Assembly: GCA_016934975.1 (NCBI GenBank)
Contig: JAFGRV010000380.1
Location: 1 to 39,308, forward strand
DNA length: 39,308 bases
Direction: 5' to 3'
DNA from: Spirochaetales bacterium
GTDB taxonomy: Bacteria > Spirochaetota > Spirochaetia > SZUA-6 > JAFGRV01
The notes under the pieces were generated by a model, which was not told the DNA's origin, made no database searches, and saw nothing but the letters and a program-made list of their open reading frames with translations. The first letter of the stretch is position 1, and each line of letters begins with the position of its first letter. Positions 17,916-26,860 of the stretch are shown piece by piece. Made by a program: the position numbers and the translations under genes.

Positions 17916-20900
17916 TCAATTATCCTCTATGAGTTTGGTTTTTATTCCGGTGACCGGCCGGTTGTTTGCTTTCTTGTGTACCAAAAATCTCGAATTCAAC
18001 CGTTTAATAACAGTGTCTCTGTTATTGTATAATTTTAAGTAATTTTCTCTTTCCGGATGGGTGTCATGTAACACCTCGGCGTTTTTCCCTTCCTGTTCAC
18101 ATTCAATAACATTGATAATATCGATTCTGTCTGTCCAGAATCTTCCGGAAGGCGCATTGTTATCCGGCGGAGTGGTCCAGAGAAATCCTTCATTAAGATT
18201 GTAATACGTCGCCCTCAGTTCGAAGGTATCAAGAGTCCAGAATTTTACTGTTCCGTCATAGCTGGAGGTTATGAGCAGATTTTCATCTTCGATAAGTGAA
18301 ACCCCGGATATCCAGCCAAGGTGTTCTTCGGTGAGGAGTTTTATACATTTCCCGGTATCACTATCCCAGACTGATACAGATCCGATATTACTTCCTGAAA
18401 TTATCCGGGTCCTGTCGACAGTCATCGCAAGGGCCGTAACATAACTTTCCGTCTTAATTATTTTAAAAGGGATACCTGTTCTTACATCCCATAGACGGAT
18501 AGTTTTATCCTTGCTCCCGGAGACAAGAAGCGTTTCATCCCAACTCAAGGTAATTTTACTCACACTCTCCGTATGTCCTTTAAAGGTGTTAAGAACCGTT
18601 CCCTTTTCTACATTCCATTCCTTTATAGTCTTATCTTCACTGCAGGTGTAAAGCTTTTCTTCGTTTCTGCTTAATTTAAGATCATACACTGCTCCTTTGT
18701 GACCTTTATATGTCGAGGAGCACATAATATAATTTGTATTCCACCTGCGGGCATAATGATCCGAAGATGCAGTATAAAGGTAATTACCTTTCGAATTAAG
18801 GAGCAAGGAATTTACTGTTTCAGTATGTTCAAACCAGCGAAGTTGTTTGCCGGTTTTCGCGTCTAAAAGATTTGTCAGGACACATCTTCCTCCAGCGACA
18901 ATACGTTGCCCCGAAAGACTCATATACACGGCGTAGGTAGCAGACATACAATATCTGTATTCTTTGGTGACCCGTGCTTCCCGGAGATCGATTTTTTTTG
19001 CGCCAAACTCCCAGCAGCCTATAAGTACTTCATGTGTGTAGGGATTTACGTGCATGGCGCATACACTGTTGGCGAATCCTGTAAATTCCCGGGCCAGAAC
19101 ACCGTTTTTAACAAACCACATCCGCATTGAATATTTTCCGGATGTAAAAATATATTTTCCCTGCCGATCGAATCGTGCGGAATAAAGCTGATAATCATTG
19201 CCGTTTATTTCTTTTAAAAGTTTTCCTGTTTCATTGTTCCAAATCCGGATAACTTTATCATTTCCTCCGGACATAGTCATTTTGTTATTGTCGCTTATAT
19301 CAACAGAATAAATAGTATGTGAACACCCGTCATATTCCCGAAGGAGTTTTTCCGTCTCTATTTCCCATAGCCGGACTTTAAGATCACATCCCCCGGTAAT
19401 AAGATATTTGTTATCTTTACTAATCCGGACGGCTTCCACCCAATCGGTATGTTCACGAAAAACATGCAGACATATTCCCTTATTCACATCCCAAATCCGG
19501 GCCGTATTATCCGCGCTTCCGGTTGCCAGGAGAGTACCATCATCACTTAAATCCAGGGTAAAGACGGTATTATCATGCCCCCAGAAGTTCCGGATAAGAT
19601 CTCCTGTTTCAAAATCATATATCCGTATGTTTTCGTAGAGCTCCCGGCAGCAGATGATAATTGACTTCATATCCGGGGTAATACAGATACCATGGATATT
19701 ATCTGCTTTTGTATTTATTGTCCTGATATTTTTTCCGGTTATCAGATCCCATAGAACAATATAACCATTATCACTTCCGGTAATGAGGAACTTATTATCT
19801 TTTGTTATGTAAAGGGAAAGGATTCCATTTCCCCTGGTTTTACGTTGTACTAACTTATAACGGAGGTTGTTTTGTTGTAAATCCCATACGTTGACGATTC
19901 CATCCCATCCACTTGTAACAAGGATTGTATTGTCCCGGCTCAAGCTCAGAGCAGAGACATTCTTTGAATGTCCTTTAAACTCGGATATACAATTTCCCGA
20001 TTCGAGGTCCACAATTCCGACACGGTGTTCAGATCCGAATACAACGTTTTTATTATCTCTGCTAAATTGTAATGCGTTTACTCCCCAGGTTGGTCCGCCA
20101 AGTGTATAGGCATGAAAAGGATCGGCTATAGACCATAACTTGATAATTCCATCAAGATCTCCGGTAAGGAGGGTTTTTTCATCCGGGCTTAAGGTGATTG
20201 TCATAATCCAGTTTTTATGCCCCTCATATTTCATAATACAGGTACTCGATGCTATATCCCATCTCATGGCAGTACCGTCTCTCCCTCCCGAGAATAGTTC
20301 CGTACCCGCTTTATTTATATGAAGAGAAAATATTTCACCATTATGTCCCTGAATCGTTTGGGGATTACTCCTGTTCTTTGTGTCCCATTTTTTAATGAAG
20401 GAATCTTCACTTCCGGTAAAAAGATATCGATCATCCGGTGTAAGAACAACCACACGTACGGCTTTCTTATGACCGCTGAATATGCGTGTACATTTTCCGG
20501 AATCGAGACTCCATTTCCTTGCCGTTTTATCCTCACTGCCGGAATAAATAGTTCTTCCGTCTGAGCTTGTAATTATTGATCTGATCCTCGCCGTATGGCC
20601 TCTCATGATTTTTAAGCATTTCCCGGTTTCAAGTTCCCAGACCCGGATTGTTTTGTCCCAACTTCCGGTTATGAGAATCTTATCATCCGGGGTGACAGCG
20701 AGAGCCCGTACCGTATCGGTATGTCCTACAAAGACTTTTAAACACCGTCCGGTTGCTATATCCCACAGCCGGGCTGTGTTGTCATCACTTACCGACACAA
20801 TTTTCGTATTATCATGAGTGATGAATAATTCCCTGATCCAATCCGTATGTCCTCCCACATTATGGGTTTTATCCCGTACTTTTATATTGCAGAGATCAAA

Positions 20901-20999
20901 GATGTTCTGTTGTACATCGGACAGGTGATTTCCCGTAGCTTCATGGAGAGAAATATTTTTGTCTGATTCATCTGATGTTAAAGATTTATCTTTACTCAT
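17916..20999 (-). CDS. 21-repeat WD40 scaffold protein
   Basis: At 1027 residues this is almost entirely WD40 repeats. I count about 21 units, recognisable by GH(T/K)xx(I/V)xxL starts, SPDDKxLxTGSxDxTI cores and W(D/E)xxTGKC ends. That number would make three seven-bladed propellers. The N-terminal about 40 residues are polar and the C-terminal about 80 residues are non-repetitive and charged. There is no signal peptide or membrane segment, so it is probably cytoplasmic, and I see no catalytic or effector domain. GGGGAG stands a few bases before the ATG. It is co-oriented with a J-like coiled-coil gene (47 bases upstream) and the Clp unfoldase (17 bases downstream); a role as a partner-gathering platform or substrate receptor for them is inference. 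Confidence 0.9.
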   Translation of the reverse strand: MSKDKSLTSDESDKNISLHEATGNHLSDVQQNIFDLCNIKVRDKTHNVGGHTDWIRELFITHDNTKIVSVSDDNTARLWDIATGRCLKVFVGHTDTVRALAVTPDDKILITGSWDKTIRVWELETGKCLKIMRGHTARIRSIITSSDGRTIYSGSEDKTARKWSLDSGKCTRIFSGHKKAVRVVVLTPDDRYLFTGSEDSFIKKWDTKNRSNPQTIQGHNGEIFSLHINKAGTELFSGGRDGTAMRWDIASSTCIMKYEGHKNWIMTITLSPDEKTLLTGDLDGIIKLWSIADPFHAYTLGGPTWGVNALQFSRDNKNVVFGSEHRVGIVDLESGNCISEFKGHSKNVSALSLSRDNTILVTSGWDGIVNVWDLQQNNLRYKLVQRKTRGNGILSLYITKDNKFLITGSDNGYIVLWDLITGKNIRTINTKADNIHGICITPDMKSIIICCRELYENIRIYDFETGDLIRNFWGHDNTVFTLDLSDDGTLLATGSADNTARIWDVNKGICLHVFREHTDWVEAVRISKDNKYLITGGCDLKVRLWEIETEKLLREYDGCSHTIYSVDISDNNKMTMSGGNDKVIRIWNNETGKLLKEINGNDYQLYSARFDRQGKYIFTSGKYSMRMWFVKNGVLAREFTGFANSVCAMHVNPYTHEVLIGCWEFGAKKIDLREARVTKEYRYCMSATYAVYMSLSGQRIVAGGRCVLTNLLDAKTGKQLRWFEHTETVNSLLLNSKGNYLYTASSDHYARRWNTNYIMCSSTYKGHKGAVYDLKLSRNEEKLYTCSEDKTIKEWNVEKGTVLNTFKGHTESVSKITLSWDETLLVSGSKDKTIRLWDVRTGIPFKIIKTESYVTALAMTVDRTRIISGSNIGSVSVWDSDTGKCIKLLTEEHLGWISGVSLIEDENLLITSSYDGTVKFWTLDTFELRATYYNLNEGFLWTTPPDNNAPSGRFWTDRIDIINVIECEQEGKNAEVLHDTHPERENYLKLYNNRDTVIKRLNSRFLVHKKANNRPVTGIKTKLIEDN

Positions 21000-21046
21000 T
21001 TTCTCCCCTCTGGTCGATTATTGTCGATCTGATGCATCTGCCATAC

Positions 21047-22507
21047 TCATTCTCCGGGGTCACTTTCAAATAAGGATTCAAACTGTTTCTCAAGCTCAGA
21101 TGCTTCCTTTTTATACATCTCTACTCGTTTAAGCATCTCTTCCCGCACCTGATTGTGTTTTGACGGACATGCTAAAGCTGCTTTTTTTTCTAGTATATCT
21201 TTATTATTTTTTAGAGTAAGTATGTCCTCTTTTGTATTTTGAATATCTTTTTCAAGCTGCTTTATCTCTTTATTGAGCCATTCTATCCGTTCCTCTATGG
21301 TTTCTCCAATTATAATATACCCCACATTTATTTCAAGTCCGGAATGAGCCAATATTTTTTTACTTTTATCTAAGATAGCCAGGAGGTTTTCCAGAGAATG
21401 CATATAATGTCCGACAGTACCTTCCGGATACTTGAGGTCATATTCTTTGATATCCATTACTTTTTCCCATAATTTCTTTAAATGGTCCCTCTGTTTGTCC
21501 GTGAGTTTATGAAAATTCGGATTATGCATGAGCCGGTGGGGATGAAGAATGAAATAGACCTCTTTCAGTATTTTTTTTACCTTTTTTTTGTACTCATTCA
21601 GAGATTCGGTATCCATTGATCCTTCTGCTTTTATATCTTCAATAAGATCGGCCATTTGGGCGGAATATTTCAGTCTGTCTATTTCCTTTTTCTCATTATT
21701 CTCGATTTCATCTACCGTTTTTTCAATCTCATTTCTCGACCATTCAGGATGTGCATCTTTAAGCATCATCCTTCGTTTAAGAGAAAGGACGCGGATAATC
21801 TGTTCTTTGAGTTCTACATATGAGTCCCCGAAGGTTTTCAGGAATTCCCGCATAATGTATCCATTCTGAAGTCTTGAGGATTCAAGGAGCATAAGCAATT
21901 CCGAGAGTTCTTCCTGGAGTTCAACCCATACACATTTTGCGATCCAATAGTCCTGCTGTTTTTTTTCATCGGCAATTTTGAGAATACGTTGTTCATCATC
22001 TTTTTTTTGGATAAATGAATTCACTTGTTCGGAATTAATAGAAAGAAAATAAAGCCGGTTCAGAATCATTTCCTGAATCAAGCTCCCTAATATACGTTCA
22101 TCATAATCCCCGTAATGAAGTTCATCTATATAGTCAAGGGATTCATTTCCTGTCAGCTGTTCCTTATATACTTTCTGAAAGTTAAAATATATATCCTGTG
22201 CCCGGGGATGAAATTGTGAGATGAGTACTTCTTCCTCAATCTTTGGTGCGGGGTTAGTCGCCCCTGTTTTTTCATTCTCTTCCCGGTGATCCGCAAGAAA
22301 ATTTTCCCACAATACTTTAAGAATAAGTAATAATATTCTGTACATATCGAGTCTTATTTCGAATCCCCACCGGATAATTTCTTCGATAGTGAGCGTTTGT
22401 ATCTTTTCGTTTTTTTCATTTTGGTCAAAGAGAGCCTTAAAAAGCTCTTTGTTATTGATTTTCTTAAATCCTCTTAGCTCTTCAGTAAAAGAGGTGTATT
22501 TTCTCAT
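21047..22507 (-). CDS. Coiled-coil protein with a degenerate J-like segment
   Basis: A 486-residue, highly charged helical protein that I cannot place in a named family. Around residues 325-375 KKVKKILKEVYFILHPHRL...LKKLWEKVMDIKEYDL looks like the J-like module of co-chaperones, but the HPD motif is HPH, so Hsp70 stimulation would probably be lost or altered. Before it are two hydrophobic-helix patches (RILLLILKVLWENFL; LSELLMLLESS) inside otherwise charged helices, and the last about 90 residues form a coiled coil (IKQLEKDIQNTKEDILTLKNN). Cytoplasmic, no signal peptide. It lies between the TagJ-like and WD40 genes on the minus strand and very likely shares their operon. Confidence 0.6.
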   Translation of the reverse strand: MRKYTSFTEELRGFKKINNKELFKALFDQNEKNEKIQTLTIEEIIRWGFEIRLDMYRILLLILKVLWENFLADHREENEKTGATNPAPKIEEEVLISQFHPRAQDIYFNFQKVYKEQLTGNESLDYIDELHYGDYDERILGSLIQEMILNRLYFLSINSEQVNSFIQKKDDEQRILKIADEKKQQDYWIAKCVWVELQEELSELLMLLESSRLQNGYIMREFLKTFGDSYVELKEQIIRVLSLKRRMMLKDAHPEWSRNEIEKTVDEIENNEKKEIDRLKYSAQMADLIEDIKAEGSMDTESLNEYKKKVKKILKEVYFILHPHRLMHNPNFHKLTDKQRDHLKKLWEKVMDIKEYDLKYPEGTVGHYMHSLENLLAILDKSKKILAHSGLEINVGYIIIGETIEERIEWLNKEIKQLEKDIQNTKEDILTLKNNKDILEKKAALACPSKHNQVREEMLKRVEMYKKEASELEKQFESLFESDPGE

Positions 22508-22574
22508 ATTTTCCTCACAATTTTTATGTTATTTGAATTTACCCTAACATCATATAAAAGACAATATGTGGTTC

Positions 22575-22634
22575 TTGCAAAAAGTCTACAATTATTATCG
22601 GATTTTTGCAATTGGCTCAAATACTCTTATTATA
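22575..22634. repeat. Probable degenerate copy of the palindromic element
   Basis: TTGCAAAAA (22575-22583) pairs with TTTTTGCAA (22603-22611). ATTTTTGCAATTGGCT (22602-22617) followed by TTATTATAAAAT matches, in the same order, ATTTTTCAATTGGCT and TTATTATAAAAT of the element at 9961-10067, but the second hairpin has decayed. It occupies the 201-base gap between the TagJ-like and J-like genes, so it would be carried in their transcript. The remainder of that gap shows nothing I recognise. Confidence 0.45.
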
Positions 22635-22708
22635 AAATTGGATAAGAAGTTCATTACGTCTGAATGATAGTGAAATCTTGTTTCTTTACATGGGGAATGA
22701 GATGCGGG

Positions 22709-23467
22709 CTATATTACTTTTTCCCTATACTGGTATTCATAAAGATGAGGGAGTGTCGTAATAATTGCGTTATTTTGGATATGTGTGTGTACTTTTGATC
22801 CATCCTGTTGTATAATCACCAGTTCCTGAGGCCCAAGACCAATTCCGTACTCATTATGGTCGTTTTCATATTCTTTAGTACAGATATATTCAGTCTCATT
22901 GCTGTTTATATATTTTCTGCTCTCTTTAGACACATAATAATGAGAAGCCAGATAACAGATATCCTTCTCTTTTTTATTTCTATAGGAAATGAGAGTTCCC
23001 TTCGAGTTAATCATTATCGACTTTATGTGGGTAAGGGGGAGAAAAGAAATTGACAGGGGTGTTAATTCCGAATCAACATTAACAATTTCGATGCTCCCCA
23101 GGTGGGTAAGTGAACCATTCATGAGTATGCCTGTCAGTTTCTTAAATTCTTTGTGCCTGGTAAGTATATCAAATTTAATTTCTGATTGCTGCGGTACATA
23201 CGGACTCTCATCACTTAAAAGCATCGCCAGAGTTTTCTGTAATTCGAGGTATGTGTTGTTATGAGAGGATATCTTATTTCTTGAAAATATAAAATTTCCT
23301 TTCATATGATCATGAAACGCTTCCATGCAGAGGAGATGATGCAAACGCAAAAGATCTTTCCAATCGGAAATTCGCGGAAATTGTGAGAGAAGAATTTCCT
23401 TTTCGCCTTTATTAAAGGTCCAATAATTCTGTTGGATCTTCATTATTTCATCTACCATTGTATTCAT
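22709..23467 (-). CDS. Unassigned 252-residue protein, possibly TagJ/ImpE-like
   Basis: I do not recognise this protein securely. The part with SISFLPLTHIKSIMI, then ICYLASHYYVSKESR and finally YGIGLGPQELVII loosely recalls TagJ/ImpE of type VI secretion, where a central LxxIxxI strand, an (Y/P)xxYPGS-like motif and a terminal GLGQR motif are conserved; the order is similar but the residues are not strong. TagJ binds the ClpV unfoldase, and a Clp unfoldase is three genes downstream, which is why I mention it. No signal peptide or membrane segment. An alternative is an unrelated soluble protein of this operon. It is the first gene of the minus-strand group ending at 15730. Confidence 0.4.
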   Translation of the reverse strand: MNTMVDEIMKIQQNYWTFNKGEKEILLSQFPRISDWKDLLRLHHLLCMEAFHDHMKGNFIFSRNKISSHNNTYLELQKTLAMLLSDESPYVPQQSEIKFDILTRHKEFKKLTGILMNGSLTHLGSIEIVNVDSELTPLSISFLPLTHIKSIMINSKGTLISYRNKKEKDICYLASHYYVSKESRKYINSNETEYICTKEYENDHNEYGIGLGPQELVIIQQDGSKVHTHIQNNAIITTLPHLYEYQYREKVI

Positions 23468-23548
23468 TTGTATACCCCGCTTCCCAGTTATTTTCTACAT
23501 TATCACAGGTATGGGAATATTTCAAGAAAAAAAAATTTAAAATCTTAA

Positions 23549-23590
23549 GACTATTTCAAGTAAGATTTCAGAATTTTCCTTGAAATAGTC
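23549..23590. repeat. 12-base perfect inverted repeat
   Basis: GACTATTTCAAG at 23549-23560 is repeated as CTTGAAATAGTC at 23579-23590 around an 18-base centre. It sits upstream of the minus-strand operon that begins at 23467 and could be an operator or a hairpin. Confidence 0.75.
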
Positions 23591-23692
23591 ATTATATTTT
23601 GGCGTTTTAAACAGCACTAAGGCATGAAATGAAACATATTTTAACTTCTCTCATGTAATAAGGCATCTGGCAATATAGTGAGCAAGTGATTT

Positions 23693-23725
23693 AAAAGGGG
23701 TTGCTCTTTGCGAACAACCCCTTTT
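23693..23725 (-). terminator. Terminator after the dockerin-transglutaminase gene
   Basis: AAAAGGGGTTG pairs perfectly with CAACCCCTTTT (11 base pairs) around an 11-base loop. On the minus strand the stem ends CCCCTTTTAAAT, in keeping with a rho-independent terminator about 100 bases downstream of the gene ending at 23828. Confidence 0.8.
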
Positions 23726-23827
23726 ACTATCAAAAGAAAGCCACTGCCGTTTATGGAAAGGCCGTTCTGTGAACGGACTTTGCAGGTGGTCTTTTACTTT
23801 AGAGATTTCCCACGATTACCGTACGTT

Positions 23828-25894
23828 TTACTGGATCATATAAATCGTGTGAGTTTTAATCGTCACCCTGTCCGGGTTTCTGTCCGACCAGATAACGGTG
23901 ACGTGTTTCGGTGAACCGGGCATTATTTCGATGTCCGGATACCATGTTTCTCCAGTACTCGATACGAGAGTGCCGATCATGCTCCACGAAGTTCCGGAAT
24001 ATGTGGCGTACGCGAGTTGGGACTGGCCGCCGGTCTTTTTATCGTAGACGAGGTACACGGTACCGTTCAGCGACTCCGCATCCGCAACGAGCCTCGGGCA
24101 ACAATTGTCCGGGGTGCTGTCGACGACGGTTTTCGCAGTCCATGAATTATTTATGATTTTTCTGTGCACTATCTGGCCCCGTCCTTCGACGAATGGAAAA
24201 TTCGGATCTCTGGTTGGGACATCCCCGGTCCAGTACACAAGATGTAATATCCCTAATTTGTCTTTCACAATATCACAGCCGCGCACGTTTATCTCGGCCG
24301 TGGCTTGGTTCGGGATGTATGCTTCCGCGCTCCAGGACGTAACGAATTTTCTGTGAACCAACCAAGAGTCCAAAACCCCATGGTAAAAGTTTTTCACGTA
24401 CACGAGGTGAATGGTCGAACCGATCATCGCAACATCGAACTGGTACGGATCGAAATTACGAACGACCCAGTTGTTGACACCGATCGCCAATCCGGACGTA
24501 TTGAGATCCGAGAGCAATTCCGGGGTACTCCAGCTCGAGCCGCTGTTTGTCGACCAGTACAGGGAAACGGTCGCTTGATTATTTCTTACTACGGTCCAGA
24601 ACGCATACGTAGCCCCCGAAGTCGAGAGGACTTTCGCATCCGCAAGAGACATGTATTCCGTCGAGGAGGAGATCTGCGAGATGTCCCCGATTACGGCCGG
24701 GCTTGCCGATGCATCGAGGGTGCCGTGAAACAAACCGACTCGATACATATCGTCCGGCGCAAGGAACTTGCCTGTAAAAAGCACATGATAGTGCCCATCC
24801 GGACCCATCATCGCGTCAAGGATCCGGTTCATGTAACACACGGACGAATCGACGAGGGCGGTTCCACCGACCGTATCCGTAAACGGGAGATCGGACATAT
24901 GGATAGCCGTATTTCTGTCCATGTCATCGTTCATGGTATGGTACAAGACCTTTCCGTTCCCGAGTTTCAATAACTGCGGATTCCAGAAATCCGACGAGTT
25001 ATCCGGGATCACCGTCGGCGCGGTCGGCCGGGTCGTCATCAGATCCCTGTCGTGGTAATTCGCGATCCACTGGCCGTTCACACAACTGAATTCGACGATT
25101 GTGGCATGGTCTCTCATCTGGTAGTCCTGGAAAAATATTATGACGGGGTTATCCGGATTCATGTTCCAGTCTCCCGGTGAAACGATACTGTCCTCCTGGG
25201 GTTCTATGAACAACCAGTTTTCGAATACGAGAGGGTTGTCCTTGCCGGGATCATTTTCTTCGCCGCCGACGAACACGGCATTGATCGCGTGATTCGTACC
25301 GATGGGAGGGGCGCTATCTGAACCCACTGATACCTGGTACATGGGAATGTTGAACAATGTCTGCCCGTGATTGTAGCGATTCATAAGGTAATGACCGAAG
25401 TCGATACGCTCCATCGCGAAATTTATAAACATCTGTCTCGCGTAATCCTTGCATTCGAATGAGGACCCGATATAAGAGTTCAATTCCTTCGTCGTATCTA
25501 TGGCGATCATTTTCATGACCCAGTCGATACGTTGCTGCCGCGTCATCGGTTCATTCCACCATCCCGAAAGAGAACGTCCTGAAAGCGCGGCGAACAGCGC
25601 GGTGATATCGTTCCAATCGATGATTCCGTTACCGTCCACATCCGCCCTGACATTCCCGGGTTCGTATTGACCCACGATCAGGAACAAGAGACTCACATCC
25701 GCATCGTCGATCACACCGTCGCAATTCACGTCTCCGCTTCCGTAATAATTCGTCGTCCTCGAAGGCTGGTGATACGGATTCAATCCGTTCCAGAACCTCG
25801 ATCCCTCGGGTGGTCTGCTCAAATCCTGGATTTGCGCGAACAAACCCGCGGCGACAAAAAAGAAAAGGATGAAAACACATTCTGATCTTTTCAT
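23828..25894 (-). CDS. Exported dockerin/transglutaminase-like/propeller protein
   Basis: ATG 25894 is the start: it begins a signal peptide (MKRSECVFILFFFVAAGLFAQ) and AAGGAG lies upstream; the track's extension to 25951 is not needed. The 688-residue protein then has a dockerin-like pair of calcium loops (DVNCDGVIDDADV and DVDGNGIIDWNDI, about residues 54-105). Next is a papain/transglutaminase-like domain with candidate Cys in SFECKDYARQ, His in TNHAINAV and WLFIEPQED. The C-terminal half carries BNR/sialidase-type repeats (WSTNSGSSWS). The product is secreted or surface-bound. Base composition is clearly more G+C-rich than its neighbours, and it sits between long gene-poor stretches, which suggests acquisition. 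No cohesin or cellulosome gene is nearby. Whether the protease-like triad is active is unknown. Confidence 0.78.
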   Translation of the reverse strand: MKRSECVFILFFFVAAGLFAQIQDLSRPPEGSRFWNGLNPYHQPSRTTNYYGSGDVNCDGVIDDADVSLLFLIVGQYEPGNVRADVDGNGIIDWNDITALFAALSGRSLSGWWNEPMTRQQRIDWVMKMIAIDTTKELNSYIGSSFECKDYARQMFINFAMERIDFGHYLMNRYNHGQTLFNIPMYQVSVGSDSAPPIGTNHAINAVFVGGEENDPGKDNPLVFENWLFIEPQEDSIVSPGDWNMNPDNPVIIFFQDYQMRDHATIVEFSCVNGQWIANYHDRDLMTTRPTAPTVIPDNSSDFWNPQLLKLGNGKVLYHTMNDDMDRNTAIHMSDLPFTDTVGGTALVDSSVCYMNRILDAMMGPDGHYHVLFTGKFLAPDDMYRVGLFHGTLDASASPAVIGDISQISSSTEYMSLADAKVLSTSGATYAFWTVVRNNQATVSLYWSTNSGSSWSTPELLSDLNTSGLAIGVNNWVVRNFDPYQFDVAMIGSTIHLVYVKNFYHGVLDSWLVHRKFVTSWSAEAYIPNQATAEINVRGCDIVKDKLGILHLVYWTGDVPTRDPNFPFVEGRGQIVHRKIINNSWTAKTVVDSTPDNCCPRLVADAESLNGTVYLVYDKKTGGQSQLAYATYSGTSWSMIGTLVSSTGETWYPDIEIMPGSPKHVTVIWSDRNPDRVTIKTHTIYMIQ

Positions 25895-26860
25895 GAATAA
25901 ATAACTCCTTCCATTAATAATTTTTCGTTTTGAAATGTTCCTAGGGAACATTATTTTTATAATAAATAAAATATTTCCCGTTATTCAATTTTTGTATCAA
26001 AGGATTTTTATATACTGCTCTCCATATCTATGGATCACTTCCTTTTCTTTTTGTTTCTCCAAAACAAACAAAAAGCCGGAATGCACATCTGTAATTCTGA
26101 ATATTGGCATTACATTACATTGGGTACCTATGATAAGCAAAAACCATGCCAGGCTGAAAAAAGGGATTTCTCTGATTGTGAAGGGTTTGACGGGAAAAAT
26201 GTCTTTTTTATTTTCGTGTTTTCGCGAAAATGCGAATAGTTATTTTTATTTTCGCGAATATCTTAACTCTTCAATAAATGGAAACATAACGCCCCGGATA
26301 CCATAGAACTCATCTCAGAATCTCCTTCGCATCAAGGGATTCAACCCACGGGGTTTTATCTTTCACGATTGTGATGGTGAATTGTGTTCCCCGTCCCGGT
26401 ACCGCATCAATACATATCTCCCCCCTGTTCCGTACGCAGCCGGGCCGCTCCCGGGTCCTGGTACTCTTCATCATCAAGATAGCATATTGCGTTGGGTCGT
26501 GTCAGTGAGCTTTTCGTTTCCCCGGTCCGAAAAGCGGGGTTCGTGCCCGGTTTCCACGACGCTCATTGAAACAACCGTGAATTTCGATTATCTTGCATTA
26601 ACCGATTGACTATTTTTTTTTCTTGATGTAGATTATAAACAAAATGTGCTTCGCTATTTCAACAAACACATATAAGACGCAAAACGAATTCCGCCGGGGC
26701 TGTTCTCTCGATTTTCTTACCTGGTACGGCAGAACCCCCTTTCTGTCTGCATGTGCCTCGAAAAAAAACACAGGGAGGCTCATCATGACACTTTCCACAG
26801 AAAGAATCGAATTGCGGCACGGAAGATCTCCCTCTTCTTCTGTTTAACAAATAGACTTTT
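25895..26860. other. Gene-poor kilobase with a kinase remnant
   Basis: Besides the histidine-kinase remnant described separately, the only notable items are the palindrome TTTTCGCGAAAA near 26218-26230 with a second TTTTCGCGAA about 30 bases on, and a 20-codon frame at 26785-26847 (ATG after AGGGAGG, product MTLSTERIELRHG...) that has a good ribosome binding site but no recognisable content. The latter could be a leader peptide of the propeller gene at 26861. No other gene is supportable. Confidence 0.5.
26310..26432 (-). pseudogene. C-terminal scrap of a histidine kinase
   Basis: Read on the minus strand, this frame gives RGEICIDAVPGRGTQFTITI and then a short tail to TGA at 26312-26310. GEIxIDSxPGxGTxFTIxIP is the standard final strand and turn of histidine-kinase ATPase domains, and nothing upstream restores the N, G1 or G2 boxes. 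It is most likely the leftover 3' end of a deleted kinase gene. It is not related in position to the intact kinase at 4548. Confidence 0.6.

Larger units (their letters stand above)
23468..23827. other. Gene-free gap between two minus-strand genes
   Basis: The gap holds a perfect 12-base inverted repeat (23549-23590), a terminator (23693-23725) and a small perfect hairpin, CCGTTC-TGT-GAACGG, near 23761-23775. I see no gene in it. Confidence 0.6.

Noticed and set aside
15730-23467. A type VI secretion locus
   Set aside because: Only one weak TagJ-like protein and a Clp unfoldase with a ClpP-docking-like VGF loop; no Hcp, VgrG, TssB/C, TssK or TssM genes are present.
24305-24973. 222-residue plus-strand ORF inside the dockerin-transglutaminase gene
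   Set aside because: Arg-rich shadow typical of G+C-rich coding DNA; the opposite strand has a signal peptide and clear domains.
23828-25894. A cellulosome component
   Set aside because: Dockerin-like loops are present but no glycoside hydrolase or cohesin; the loops may only bind calcium.
26785-26847. 20-codon ORF with a strong ribosome binding site
   Set aside because: Too short and without recognisable content to call a gene; mentioned only as a possible leader peptide.
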